From Hyphomicrobium sulfonivorans (GTDB taxonomy: Bacteria > Pseudomonadota > Alphaproteobacteria > Rhizobiales > Hyphomicrobiaceae): DNA of 64,000 nucleotides. Numbering within the stretch: position 1 is the stretch's first letter; each line of letters starts with the position of its first letter. The notes beneath the pieces are model-generated. The model was not told the DNA's origin. It saw nothing but the letters and a program-made list of their open reading frames with translations, and did no database searches. A program made the position numbers and the translations under genes. The stretch spans positions 558,001-622,000 of the forward strand of contig NZ_PZPO01000004.1 in assembly GCF_013306565.1 (NCBI RefSeq). Reading direction: 5' to 3'. This document shows, in pieces, positions 17,853 to 26,833 of the stretch.

Positions 17853-18611
17853 TTAGTAGCCGAACTGGATCGAGTTGAAGCGATAGTTCAGACCAAACCG
17901 CACTAGGTTTCCGTCGGTCTCGACATGCCATGTGTTGGCGCCGATGCCGCCCCCCGCAGGCGTGGTCAGCGAAACGGTGCCCAGGTCGTAATAGAGATAT
18001 TCGACCTTCGCCGTCCAGCCGCCCTGCAGCATCGTTTCCAGACCACCACCCAGCGTCCAGCCGTTGCGGAAACCCGTTGATGAAGCACTGACCACCGGCG
18101 ATGCGCAGAACAGCGTGCAGGCTTCCAGCACCGACACCTGTGTATCGGCACCGAGGTAGCCGCCGGTCACATACCAGAGCCAGCCGTTCGCGACCACGCC
18201 AAGGCGGCCGCGCAAGCTGATGTAGAAGTCGGAATCCGTTGTGGTCGAAGCGTCATAGGCAAACGGCAGATAGTATCCGCCCGTGCCTGCGAGCCCGAGA
18301 TAGCCGATATCGCCTTCAACGCCGAACACCACCGGCCCGGTCTGCCAATTGTAGCCAAGCGTTGCACCGGCCACGACGCCGCTAGGCGAAAAGCTCCAGG
18401 AGTCGTAAAGGATGGTGGCTCCGCCGACGTCGCGGGCAGTTGAGCTGCCCCAGGTTCCGCCGATGTGGGCGCCGAAGTACAATCCAGCCCAGGATTTGGG
18501 ATCGGGCGGATAATAGTCGAAGCCCCCCGGTGTTCCCCCGGCCTGAGCCTCAACGGCGGCCCCGAAAATTCCTGCAAACGCAACGCACGCGGCAAACAAA
18601 TGACGACGCAT
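17853..18611 (-). CDS. Omp25/Omp31-like outer membrane beta-barrel protein
   Basis: 252 residues. Signal peptide 1-24 (VEAQA), a short linker, then an 8-strand barrel starting SWAGLYFGAHIGGTWG and including FGVEGDIGYLG, LRGRLGVVANGWLWYVTGG, GWTLGGGLE and the terminal strand NLVRFGLNYRF, followed by NSIQFGY. Family members are abundant surface proteins of Hyphomicrobiales. The domain resembles the first half of the 583-aa double-barrel protein at 12129. It separates the SDR gene from epmB. The upstream region 18612-18849 is shared with epmB divergently. Confidence 0.9.
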   Translation of the reverse strand: MRRHLFAACVAFAGIFGAAVEAQAGGTPGGFDYYPPDPKSWAGLYFGAHIGGTWGSSTARDVGGATILYDSWSFSPSGVVAGATLGYNWQTGPVVFGVEGDIGYLGLAGTGGYYLPFAYDASTTTDSDFYISLRGRLGVVANGWLWYVTGGYLGADTQVSVLEACTLFCASPVVSASSTGFRNGWTLGGGLETMLQGGWTAKVEYLYYDLGTVSLTTPAGGGIGANTWHVETDGNLVRFGLNYRFNSIQFGY

Positions 18612-18849
18612 AAACGCCTCCTCAACAACCCACTACGGAGTGACTTCAACTGACGGGACGCATGCACTGGTTGGCCTCATCCGTACGCGAAAAGCGGCGT
18701 CCTGTAGTGTGGTTGTTCAGGCGTTTCCCCGCTATCAACAACGGCCGCAGCAAACTTTTTGCGCCGTGGCGCATTCATCACGCGGGCCATCCGGGGCCAT
18801 TTTCGGAGGCGGCAACCGCAGCGTTTTCTGTTGAAGGCACAGGCAAAGC

Positions 18850-19908
18850 ATGACGGCATTTCGCAGAACGCTAACCTCCACCGACGATCTGGCCGATGCC
18901 GGCCTGATCCCGGCGCGGCGTGCTGACGAACTGGCGCCGGTCGGCAGCCGGTATGCGGTTGCCGTTACGCCTGCGATGGCGGCACTGATCGATACTTCGA
19001 ACCCTGACGATCCGATTGCGCGTCAGTTCATTCCCGATCCGCGCGAATTAGACATCCTGCCCGAAGAGAATGCCGATCCCATCGGTGACACACTGAAAAG
19101 CCCCGTGCCGGGCATCGTTCACCGTTACCCCGATCGCGTGCTGCTGAAGCTGGTGCATGTGTGCCCGGTCTATTGCCGCTTCTGCTTCCGGCGTGAGATG
19201 GTCGGCCCCGGCAAAAGCAACACGCTCGGCGAACATGAACTGCAGGCGGCGCTCGATTACATCCGCGCAACGCCGCAGATCTGGGAGGTCATTCTCACCG
19301 GTGGCGATCCGCTCATTCTGTCGCCGCGCCGCATTGCGGAAGTGACGGCTGCGCTTGACGCTATCGACCATGTGAAAATCATTCGCTGGCATTCGCGCGT
19401 GCCCGTGGTTGCACCCGAGCGCGTGACCGACGCAATGGTCAAAGCGCTGAAGGCGCCGCGCAAAACGGTATACGTCGCGCTGCACGCCAATCACCCGCGC
19501 GAGTTGACCGATGCGGCCCGCAACGCATGCTCACGCATGATCGACAGCGGCGTCGCCATGGTCAGCCAGACGGTGCTGTTGCGCGGCGTGAACGACAACG
19601 TCGAAACGCTGGCAGCATTGATGCGCGCCTTCGTCGAAAATCGCATCAAGCCCTATTACCTGCACCACGGCGACCTTGCGCCCGGCACAGCACATTTGCG
19701 CACGTCCATCGAAGAGGGGCAGGCGCTGATGCAGGCGCTCCGCTCCCGTATCTCCGGGCTCGCGATGCCGACCTACGTGCTGGATATTCCCGGCGCACAC
19801 GGCAAGGTTCCCATCGGCCCGAACTACGTTCATCGCGACGGCGACAGCCTGTGCGTCAGCGACCCTCGCGGCGAAACGCATGCCTACCCCGGCAGCAGTA
19901 CGCGCTGA
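18850..19908 (+). CDS. epmB: EpmB: EF-P lysine 2,3-aminomutase (radical SAM)
   Basis: 352 residues. Converts lysine to (R)-beta-lysine for EF-P modification, using S-adenosylmethionine, a [4Fe-4S] cluster and PLP. The radical-SAM cysteines are C105, C109 and C112 (CPVYCRFC). The GGDPL motif follows, and the fold continues with WHSRVPVVAPERVT and IKPYYLHHGDLAPGTAH. Length and the absence of a C-terminal zinc-binding extension match EpmB, not clostridial KamA. Its efp and epmA partners lie 3-4 kb upstream, separated by an ArsR gene, an SDR and an Omp gene. No epmC hydroxylase is seen. Confidence 0.92.
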   Translation: MTAFRRTLTSTDDLADAGLIPARRADELAPVGSRYAVAVTPAMAALIDTSNPDDPIARQFIPDPRELDILPEENADPIGDTLKSPVPGIVHRYPDRVLLKLVHVCPVYCRFCFRREMVGPGKSNTLGEHELQAALDYIRATPQIWEVILTGGDPLILSPRRIAEVTAALDAIDHVKIIRWHSRVPVVAPERVTDAMVKALKAPRKTVYVALHANHPRELTDAARNACSRMIDSGVAMVSQTVLLRGVNDNVETLAALMRAFVENRIKPYYLHHGDLAPGTAHLRTSIEEGQALMQALRSRISGLAMPTYVLDIPGAHGKVPIGPNYVHRDGDSLCVSDPRGETHAYPGSSTR

Positions 19909-20139
19909 GCCCGATTCGCGATCGCGCGGCGAGCCAATCTGAATTCGACCTGCATTTGGGTGACCTAACCGTTGCGCGCAACAACGCGTCCAACGCATCT
20001 GGGTGCGCTTCCCGGCCCCCGCTTGATCGACGTCAGCATCGATGCCAAAGTGCCGCATGACGCCCTCTATGGCGCGATAGAGCCATCCTATTGCTGCCGC
20101 TGAGTGCAATAACAAAAGACGTCGCTGGGGAGGCGCACA

Positions 20140-22287
20140 ATGGACGATCAGGCAAAGCAGGAAACCTATTTCGGTGCCTGCCCCCACGACTGCCCCGATA
20201 CCTGCTCGATGCACTACGAGGTTGAGGACGGTAAACTCGTCAACGTGCGCGGCAACAAGGATCATCCCATCACGCGCGGCACCCTGTGCGTGAAGCTAAA
20301 GGACTTCCACGATCACCACGCCAACCCGGAACGGCTGATGTATCCGCTGCGCCGCGTCGGGCCCAAGGGTTCCGGCCCCAACGGCGGCAACAATTTCGAG
20401 CGCATCACCTGGGACGAAGCGATCTCAGAGATTGGCCAGCGCTGGCGCGCGATCATCGATGAGCACGGCGCCCAGGCGATCATGCCCTACAGCTATCTCG
20501 GCAACATGGGGCTGGTGCAGGGCATCAACTCCGGCGATCCGTTCTTCAATCGCCTCGGCTCGACCGTCAACGAAAAGACCTTCTGCACATCGGGTTCATC
20601 GTCGGCTTGGCTGCTGACGAATGGCCCCACCGGCGGCGTCGATCCGGAAAGCTTCGTGCACGCGAAGTATATCGTCATCTGGGCGTGCAACACCATTTCC
20701 ACCAACCTGCATCACTGGCCGTTCGTGCTAGAAGCGCGCAAACGCGGCGCGAAGGTTGTTGTCATAGATGCGTTCCGCTCGCGCACCGCCAAGGGCGCCG
20801 ATTGGCATATCTGTCCGCGTCCGGGCACCGATGGCGCACTGGCAATGGGCATCATCAATTCCATGATCGAGCAGGGTCTCGTCGATCAGGAGTACGTCGA
20901 CAATTACACGGTGGGCTTCCCCGAGCTGAAGGAGCGCGCCAGGGAATTCACGCCGGAATATGTGCAGGCAATCACCGGCGTGAAGGCCGCCGACATTATG
21001 AAATTTGCGCGCGAATACGCGACCTCGCAGCCGGCTGCGATCCGTATCGGGGTTGCTATCGAGCGCTCCGCCGGCGGCGCACAGGCTTCGCGCGCCATCT
21101 ACTGCCTGCCTGCGCTAGCCGGTGCGTGGCGCCATGTCGGCGGCGGTGTGCTGCAATTGCCGCTGTGGGAGTTCCCGGTCGACTGGGCCAAGGCCGCACG
21201 GCCGGACTGGATCAAGCCCGGCACACGCGTGGTCAACAACCTGCGGCTGGGGCAAGCATTAACCGGCGAGATGCACCTCGATCCGCCAATCAAAAGCCTG
21301 TTCGTGTTCTGCACCAATCCGGTCAGTCAGGCTCCCGAGACAAACAAGATCTGCGCCGGATTGCAGCGCGAAGATCTTTTCACGGTCGTCGCCGAGCACT
21401 TCATCACCGACACGGCGAAGTACGCCGACATCATTCTGCCAGCGGCCATGGCGGCCGAAGCGGAAGACATGATGTGGTCGTGGGGGCACTTCTATCTCAC
21501 CTATAACCAGAAGGCCGTTGAGCCACCGGGCGAGTGCAAACCCACCAGCGAGATGTGGCGCCTGCTGGCAAAGGAGATGGAGTTTGACGATCCCATCTTC
21601 CAGATGACCGACAGTGAACTGTGCGAAGCCTATCTGCTGTGGGACGATCCGCGCATGAGCGGCATCGACATGGAGCACTTCCGCACGCACGGCTATTTCC
21701 GCGTCAATGTCGGCACCGCCGACAACCGCCTGCCCCACGCTGAAGGCAACTTCCCGACGCCATCCGGCAAAGTCGAGATGCTGCTGAACGACGCCCGCAA
21801 TTTTGTCGCTCCGCCGTTCCGCGCCATGTACGAGGGCGAACAGGACGGCGACCTGCTGGACCCGCTACCGGGCTACGTTCCCAATCGCGAATCACCACAA
21901 ACCAGTCCTGAACTGGCGCGGCAGTATCCGCTCAACATCATCTCGCCCAAGAGCCACGCGTTCCTCAACTCCTGCTATGCGAACGAACCGCACAAGGTGC
22001 GCATTCAGGGCGAGCAGTATGTGCTGATTTCGCCGCTGGATGCGAACGCGCGCAACATTCGCGAGGGCGATCCGGTACGGGTTTCCAATGCGCGCGGCAA
22101 TTTCGAAGGCGTTGCCCGCGTAACGGACGACGTGAACCCCGGCATCGTTGTCGCCACGCTCGGCTACTGGCGTTCGCGCAACCGCTCCGACGGTTCGGTC
22201 AATTCGATATCGTCTGACGCATGGTCGGGCATTGGCCGCGCGCCGACCTATTCCGACAATCTCGTCGAGGTCACACGCGTCAATTGA
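20140..22287 (+). CDS. Molybdopterin oxidoreductase of the DMSO reductase family, cytoplasmic
   Basis: 715 residues. The N-terminal Fe4S4 domain has C14, C18, C22 and C50 (ACPHDCPDTC and GTLC), so a cluster is expected. The molybdopterin-binding core (about 60-480) includes SGSSSAWLLTNGPTGGVDPE and WACNTISTNLHHWPF. The C-terminal dinucleotide-binding domain (about 590-715) carries ISPKSHAFLNSCY. There is no Tat or Sec signal and no adjacent electron-transfer or maturation subunit, so the protein is probably a single-subunit cytoplasmic enzyme like those often annotated only by family. The substrate cannot be predicted. A strong terminator follows. Confidence 0.9.
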   Translation: MDDQAKQETYFGACPHDCPDTCSMHYEVEDGKLVNVRGNKDHPITRGTLCVKLKDFHDHHANPERLMYPLRRVGPKGSGPNGGNNFERITWDEAISEIGQRWRAIIDEHGAQAIMPYSYLGNMGLVQGINSGDPFFNRLGSTVNEKTFCTSGSSSAWLLTNGPTGGVDPESFVHAKYIVIWACNTISTNLHHWPFVLEARKRGAKVVVIDAFRSRTAKGADWHICPRPGTDGALAMGIINSMIEQGLVDQEYVDNYTVGFPELKERAREFTPEYVQAITGVKAADIMKFAREYATSQPAAIRIGVAIERSAGGAQASRAIYCLPALAGAWRHVGGGVLQLPLWEFPVDWAKAARPDWIKPGTRVVNNLRLGQALTGEMHLDPPIKSLFVFCTNPVSQAPETNKICAGLQREDLFTVVAEHFITDTAKYADIILPAAMAAEAEDMMWSWGHFYLTYNQKAVEPPGECKPTSEMWRLLAKEMEFDDPIFQMTDSELCEAYLLWDDPRMSGIDMEHFRTHGYFRVNVGTADNRLPHAEGNFPTPSGKVEMLLNDARNFVAPPFRAMYEGEQDGDLLDPLPGYVPNRESPQTSPELARQYPLNIISPKSHAFLNSCYANEPHKVRIQGEQYVLISPLDANARNIREGDPVRVSNARGNFEGVARVTDDVNPGIVVATLGYWRSRNRSDGSVNSISSDAWSGIGRAPTYSDNLVEVTRVN

Positions 22288-22315
22288 TGTTCTGGCTTCT
22301 CGCTCATCCAACAAA

Positions 22316-22345
22316 GGGGCGCGGCATCCGCCGCCCCCTATTTTT
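22316..22345 (+). terminator. Rho-independent terminator after the molybdopterin oxidoreductase
   Basis: The stem GGGGCG ... CGCCCC, extendable inside the loop, is followed by TATTTTTG, 28 bp after the stop. Confidence 0.85.
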
Positions 22346-22586
22346 GTTGCCACACCCGGCGCCAAAACCGTCATCGGCCACGGTGGCGGCACGCCTCCAT
22401 CTCACGATGCCAATTGCGCGACGTCGCGAATCTCTAGAATTAACAATTGTGAATGCCGTCGTCTGATTATCACCACTCAATCGGTGTCATTGCAGCGGGC
22501 TTGGCGTCTCTATGCAGTTTGCCTGCGATTATGTTTCGTATTTCTGACATCTAACATTTGAACCCGCCAACACGCGGAGATCCTCC

Positions 22587-23513
22587 ATGCTGTTAAAACC
22601 AACGGTTTTAGCAAGTGTTCTGCTGTGTGCTCTGTTGTTGCCCGGAGCGGCGACAGCCGGCGAATTACCGGCTGTTTCCGGTCCAAACGGCAAACTCAGT
22701 GTGGAAGGCGGCACATTCGATGATGAAGCCGCCGGCCTGGCGCTCGGCAGCTTTTCGCTCCCCCTCGGACATAATCTTGGCGTGCAGTTTGACGGCGCGG
22801 TCGGCAACGTCGATGGTGACGTTTTGGGTGGCGGCGGCGTGCATCTGTTCACGCGAGATCCGTCCAGCTATCTGCTCGGCGTGTATGGCAGCTATCACAC
22901 TTGGGATTCCATCGACATCTGGCGCATCGCTGCCGAAGCCGAACTTTACCTCGGGCGATTCACAGTTTCCGCGCTGGCCGGATATGAGAACATCGACATG
23001 CCTTCGCTGGCGAGCGGCTTGCCGGTGCTGACGCAGGACGAAAAAAGCTTCTTCGGCATCGGCGACGTTGCCTATTACATCAACGATGATTTCAAGATCT
23101 ATGGCGGCTATCGCTACGTTGCCGAGACCAGCCTCGGTGCAGCGGGTGCTGAATACCTGCTGCGCGATCACGGTGTGCCCGTGTCGCTGTTCGCCCGCGG
23201 AGATTTTGGCAACAGCGACTTCAACAGCATCACCGGCGGTGTGAAGATCTATCTCAGCGACGACCGCAACAAATCGCTGATCGACCGCAACCGCCGCGAC
23301 GATCCTGAAATTTATGTGCCGGTGTTTCCGAAGGTGGTTACACAGACGGCAAAGCAGCAAGGATCCAACCAATGTGTTGTCGGTCCAAGCCCTGATTATA
23401 AGGTTGCGTCGAACTTCAGCTGTACGTGCCCTTCCGGCACGCCACTCTCCGGCCAGCAGCCGCAATTCATTCCAGCATTGGGCGGCTTCTATACGTGCGG
23501 AAATCCGGTCTAA
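22587..23513 (+). CDS. Exported beta-barrel-like protein with a Cys-bearing tail, tandem paralogue 1
   Basis: 308 residues. Signal peptide 1-25 (AATAG), then VSGPNGKLSVEGG, GSFSLPLGHNLGVQFDGAVG and LFTRDPSSYLLGVYGSYHTW. These alternating strands with Gly/aromatic turns fit a small outer-membrane barrel family that I recall as hypothetical in Hyphomicrobiales. After about residue 250 comes a linker (DDPEIYVPVFPKVV) and a distinct 40-50-residue tail with four Cys in the pattern C-x16-C-x-C-x23-C. GGAG lies upstream of the ATG. The downstream neighbour is a close paralogue. The function is unknown; the pair probably arose by duplication. Confidence 0.8.
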   Translation: MLLKPTVLASVLLCALLLPGAATAGELPAVSGPNGKLSVEGGTFDDEAAGLALGSFSLPLGHNLGVQFDGAVGNVDGDVLGGGGVHLFTRDPSSYLLGVYGSYHTWDSIDIWRIAAEAELYLGRFTVSALAGYENIDMPSLASGLPVLTQDEKSFFGIGDVAYYINDDFKIYGGYRYVAETSLGAAGAEYLLRDHGVPVSLFARGDFGNSDFNSITGGVKIYLSDDRNKSLIDRNRRDDPEIYVPVFPKVVTQTAKQQGSNQCVVGPSPDYKVASNFSCTCPSGTPLSGQQPQFIPALGGFYTCGNPV

Positions 23514-23669
23514 ATTGGCGATATCGTCAGCCGACGTACATTTGCCACTTAATCCGGCTATGTAAAAAGTGTTGGGATCTAAACGCGATTCACTCCATTA
23601 ACTTTTAACTGTTGATGGAATGTCGCGGGCGCTGGTGTCGAATTCCCGTCAAAAAAATAGAACGGGAAT

Positions 23670-24611
23670 ATGACCATGCTGGCAATGGCGAAGCCTGTCC
23701 TGTTGGCTCTCCTCGTGGGTAGCTCGATTGCAGTAGCCGCATCCGCAAATGACTTATCCGCCGTGTCTGGACCAAACGGAAAAGTCAGCGTTGAAGGTGG
23801 CTCGGTTGACGACAGCGGCGCAGGCATCGCCACCGGCAGTCTCTCATTACCGCTTGGCCATACGTTCGGCTTGCAGGCCGATGGCGCGGTTGGTTCCATC
23901 GACGGCCAGATCATGGGCGGCGGCGGGCTTCACCTCTTTACCCGCGATCCATCCAGCTATCTGCTAGGCGTGTTCGGCAGCTATCACACCTGGGATTCCA
24001 TCGGCATCTGGCGCGTTGCCGGCGAAGCCGAATTGTATCTCCAGCGCTTCACGCTGTCCGGCCTTGCCGGTTACGAATACATCGATTTTCCGCGGCTTTC
24101 CGATGGTCTGGCCGTACTCAACAAAGACGATGGAAACTTTTTCGGCCACGTCGATGCGGCCTACTACATCACCGACAATTTCAAGGTTTCGGCAGGCTAT
24201 CGCTATGTCAGCGAGATGAGCCTTGGTTCGGCGGGCGCCGAATATCTTCTATCGGGAACCGATGTGCCGGTTTCGCTGTTTGCACGCAGCGACTTCGGCC
24301 GCAGCGATTATGCAAGCATCACAGGCGGCCTGAAGATTTATCTCAGCGGCGACAACAACAAGTCGCTGATCGATCGCAACCGCCAAGACGATCCGGAAGC
24401 GTATCTGCCTGTGTTCCCGAAGATCGTGAAGGCGCAATCAACGCCTGCGCCTGCGGGTCCCACCTACTGCTCAGTCGATAGTTCGTACCACGCCATCGTG
24501 TTGTCTGGCGCACCCAATTGTCTCTGCCCGGCCGGATCGATGCTGGAAGATTTGACACCGTATGACGACACTGTCGACCATGGTGTCTTCCGCTGCGGCG
24601 CGCCCATCTAG
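23670..24611 (+). CDS. Exported beta-barrel-like protein with a Cys-bearing tail, tandem paralogue 2
   Basis: 313 residues, alignable along nearly the whole length with the product of the gene 156 bp upstream. Both share VSGPNGK, SLPLGH, LFTRDPSSYLLGV, GSYHTWDSI and YRYVSE/AE segments, and both have a tail introduced by DNNKSLIDRNRQDDPEAYLP (paralogue 1 carries the variant DRNKSLIDRNRRDDPEIYVP). The tail again has four Cys (C-x17-C-x-C-x27-C), implying that the Cys pattern is under constraint while its spacing varies. Signal peptide about 1-27 (AVAASAN). The start ATG at 23670 could instead be the ATG two codons later. Probably outer-membrane; role unknown. Confidence 0.8.
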   Translation: MTMLAMAKPVLLALLVGSSIAVAASANDLSAVSGPNGKVSVEGGSVDDSGAGIATGSLSLPLGHTFGLQADGAVGSIDGQIMGGGGLHLFTRDPSSYLLGVFGSYHTWDSIGIWRVAGEAELYLQRFTLSGLAGYEYIDFPRLSDGLAVLNKDDGNFFGHVDAAYYITDNFKVSAGYRYVSEMSLGSAGAEYLLSGTDVPVSLFARSDFGRSDYASITGGLKIYLSGDNNKSLIDRNRQDDPEAYLPVFPKIVKAQSTPAPAGPTYCSVDSSYHAIVLSGAPNCLCPAGSMLEDLTPYDDTVDHGVFRCGAPI

Positions 24612-24715
24612 AGCCGCTCCGTCGCTGACGCTCCATTCGCAAGGTGGTTATGTCGTCGACGCATTTTTCGCCGAGAAAGTTGCCGATCGCGCTTTGATCG
24701 CCCACATTGCTCTGC

Positions 24716-25690
24716 ATGACATCGCACCTGAGCGGACGACATCTGGTCGGCGACATCGGCGCCACGAATGCGCGTTTTGCATTAGCTGACGCCGATGGAA
24801 AGCTGTCGCATTTCGCAAGCTTCCTGTGCAGCAATCACTGTAACCTCGATGCGGCGATTGCAGCCTATCTCACCGACGTGCGCGCGCCTGCACCGAGACG
24901 CGCCGTTCTGGCAGTGGCGACAACACCCGACGGCGATCAGGTTCGTTTCACCAATAACCCCTGGTCGTTTTCAATCGTGCATCTGGCGCAGCGCACCGGC
25001 ATCGGCGACTTACACGTCATCAACGACTTTCACGCCAACGCGCTGGCGCTACCCTATCTGCAGAATGAAGATGTCTTGCAGATCGGCGGCGGCAATCCAG
25101 CAACCTATGCTCCCATGGCAGTGCTCGGCCCCGGCTCCGGCCTCGGTGTCAGCGCGTGCGTATGGTCGGGCGAGCGCTACATCGCGTTGCCGGGTGAAGG
25201 CGGCCACGTGACCATGGCCGCAGGTGACAGTCGCGAAGCTGCCGTGCTGGATATTCTGCGCGCTCGTTTCGGGCACGTCTCGGCCGAGCGGCTGCTGTCC
25301 GGGCCGGGCATCACCAACATCTATGCATCACTGTGCGTCATCGATGGGCTGGGTGAGGCTCAACTGACACCTGCCGCCATCTGCGAGTCCGCTCTCGCCA
25401 ACTCCGATGCACGCGCAGCCGAAGCGATCGCCATGTTCTGCGCAATGTTGGGTACTGTTGCGGGCGATGTCGCGCTGACAATCGGCTGCCGCGGCGGCAT
25501 CTATATCGCGGGCGGAATTGTGCCTCGGCTGGGCAGCCACTTCGCAGCATCGCCGTTTCGCCAGCGCTTTGAATCGAAGGGTCGCTTCAGCGACTATCTG
25601 GCGGCAATTCCAACCTATGTCATCACACGCCATGACGCAGCGCTGATCGGCGCTGCCGCCCTGATGCGCGCGCCTCGCACCGGATTGTAA
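24716..25690 (+). CDS. glk: Glucokinase (ROK-unrelated Glk family)
   Basis: 324 residues. Phosphorylates glucose with ATP in the cytoplasm. The N-terminal phosphate motif LVGDIGATNARFAL begins at residue 10. NDFHANALALPYL carries the catalytic Asp, and the LGPGSGLGV and LPGEGGHV motifs are typical of the E. coli-type Glk family. The C-terminal adenosine motif is GCRGGIYIAGGIVPRLG. The ATG at 24716 is preferred over a TTG at 24707; no strong Shine-Dalgarno is seen. It follows the two barrel paralogues by about 100 bp and may be read from the same transcript, but no functional link is evident. Confidence 0.93.
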   Translation: MTSHLSGRHLVGDIGATNARFALADADGKLSHFASFLCSNHCNLDAAIAAYLTDVRAPAPRRAVLAVATTPDGDQVRFTNNPWSFSIVHLAQRTGIGDLHVINDFHANALALPYLQNEDVLQIGGGNPATYAPMAVLGPGSGLGVSACVWSGERYIALPGEGGHVTMAAGDSREAAVLDILRARFGHVSAERLLSGPGITNIYASLCVIDGLGEAQLTPAAICESALANSDARAAEAIAMFCAMLGTVAGDVALTIGCRGGIYIAGGIVPRLGSHFAASPFRQRFESKGRFSDYLAAIPTYVITRHDAALIGAAALMRAPRTGL

Positions 25691-25695
25691 ACGAA

Positions 25696-25725
25696 AATGC
25701 CGCGCAACCGGAGCAGCGCGGCATT
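25696..25725. terminator. Hairpin between convergent glk and the NadE-like gene
   Basis: A perfect 10-bp inverted repeat AATGCCGCGC/GCGCGGCATT with a 10-base loop, 5 bp after the glk stop. The T-tract is poor on the plus strand (CACGTATTC); on the minus strand it is followed by TTCG. Confidence 0.6.
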
Positions 25726-25801
25726 CACGTATTCAAAGCGCTTGATTATATCGTCTGCCGATCAACCTAGCCGCGGCGACGTCACTGCGCCTTATTCAGC
25801 T

Positions 25802-26833
25802 TCAGGCCACTTGTCCAAAACTGCGATCGGCTTCGTCCTCATCAATCAACAGCGGCGGCTCATGCAGATAGCGCGTGGCCTTGCGCTTCGCCTCGATGTC
25901 CTGCCACACCAGCGTAACCTGCTCCTCCGTCAAGCCCGTTGCCTGCGCGACGGCTTCAGCGGTTAGCGCGTGCTCCAGCCCATAAAGGCACAGATCCATC
26001 TGCTCGTAGGGTAGCGCAAAATAGAATTCTTCCTGTGTCTGCGCCATCGACCAGGTGTCAGTCGTCGGCGGACGCTGGCGGATTTCAGCCGGGATGCCAA
26101 GTTCTTCAGCAAGCTGATAAACCTGCGACTTGTAGAGATGCGCGATCGGCTTGAAGTCGGCAGCGCCATCGCCGTTCTTCACGAAGAAGCCCTGATCGTA
26201 CTCCAGCCGGTTCGGCGTACCGGCCACGGCATAGTTCAACCGGTCGGCGTGGTAGTATTCAAGCTGCTTGCGGATGCGCTGCTTCATGTTGGTCGCTGCC
26301 ACCACCGCCTGATAAACGCCGATCGGCATCCGCGCCTCGCGGCGCTCACCGGCTGGCGTTTCAACCACAAGCTTGGTCAGGCTATAACGGTTGCCATGCA
26401 GCACGTTCGACAGAACAACCTTGCAGCTCCAATCGGAACCGAAATCCGGAAATAGCTCGCGGATGGCGCCATCGCGGCGCAGATAGCAGCCCGCGGCCGA
26501 AAGCGTCGGCGCGATATCCTCAACCACATGGCCAATGCCATAGGTCTCCGCAACCAGACGGCCGAGACGCAGGCTGTCGGGATCAGAATCCTTCTCCGGC
26601 ATCAGCACGGCCATCACGTTCTGAGGCCCGAGAGCAGCGGCGCACAGCGCTGCAGTCACGCTTGAATCGATGCCGCCGGAAAGGCCGATCACAGCACCGC
26701 GACGGCGCAAGCGACGCAGCACCTGGTTGGAAATGCCCTGCGTGATCGCGCGCACAGCCACCGCAGCATCAAGCTGCAACGTCTCACGCGAGAACTCACG
26801 ATCGACCACAGACGAAATATCAGAGCGCTGCAT
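25802..26833 (-). CDS. NadE-like ATP-dependent amide synthase (NH3-type NAD+ synthetase family)
   Basis: 343 residues. An N-type ATP pyrophosphatase domain is clear: the PP-loop GLSGGIDSSVTAAL (SGGIDSS at 52-58), VLMPEKDSDPDS, GTPNRLEYDQGFF and KNGDGAADFKPIAHLYKSQV match NAD+ synthetase. There is no glutaminase (CN-hydrolase) domain, so it would need free ammonia or an amidotransferase partner. It is about 70 residues longer than E. coli NadE, and its late motif TTDTWSMAQTQEEFYFALPY differs from the usual one. Its ATG overlaps the end of the ligase gene by 14 bp, making it the last gene of a GNAT-AsnB-ACP-ligase operon. It may be a housekeeping NadE, but the context suggests a dedicated amidation or adenylation role (inference). 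Confidence 0.85.
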   Translation of the reverse strand: MQRSDISSVVDREFSRETLQLDAAVAVRAITQGISNQVLRRLRRRGAVIGLSGGIDSSVTAALCAAALGPQNVMAVLMPEKDSDPDSLRLGRLVAETYGIGHVVEDIAPTLSAAGCYLRRDGAIRELFPDFGSDWSCKVVLSNVLHGNRYSLTKLVVETPAGERREARMPIGVYQAVVAATNMKQRIRKQLEYYHADRLNYAVAGTPNRLEYDQGFFVKNGDGAADFKPIAHLYKSQVYQLAEELGIPAEIRQRPPTTDTWSMAQTQEEFYFALPYEQMDLCLYGLEHALTAEAVAQATGLTEEQVTLVWQDIEAKRKATRYLHEPPLLIDEDEADRSFGQVA

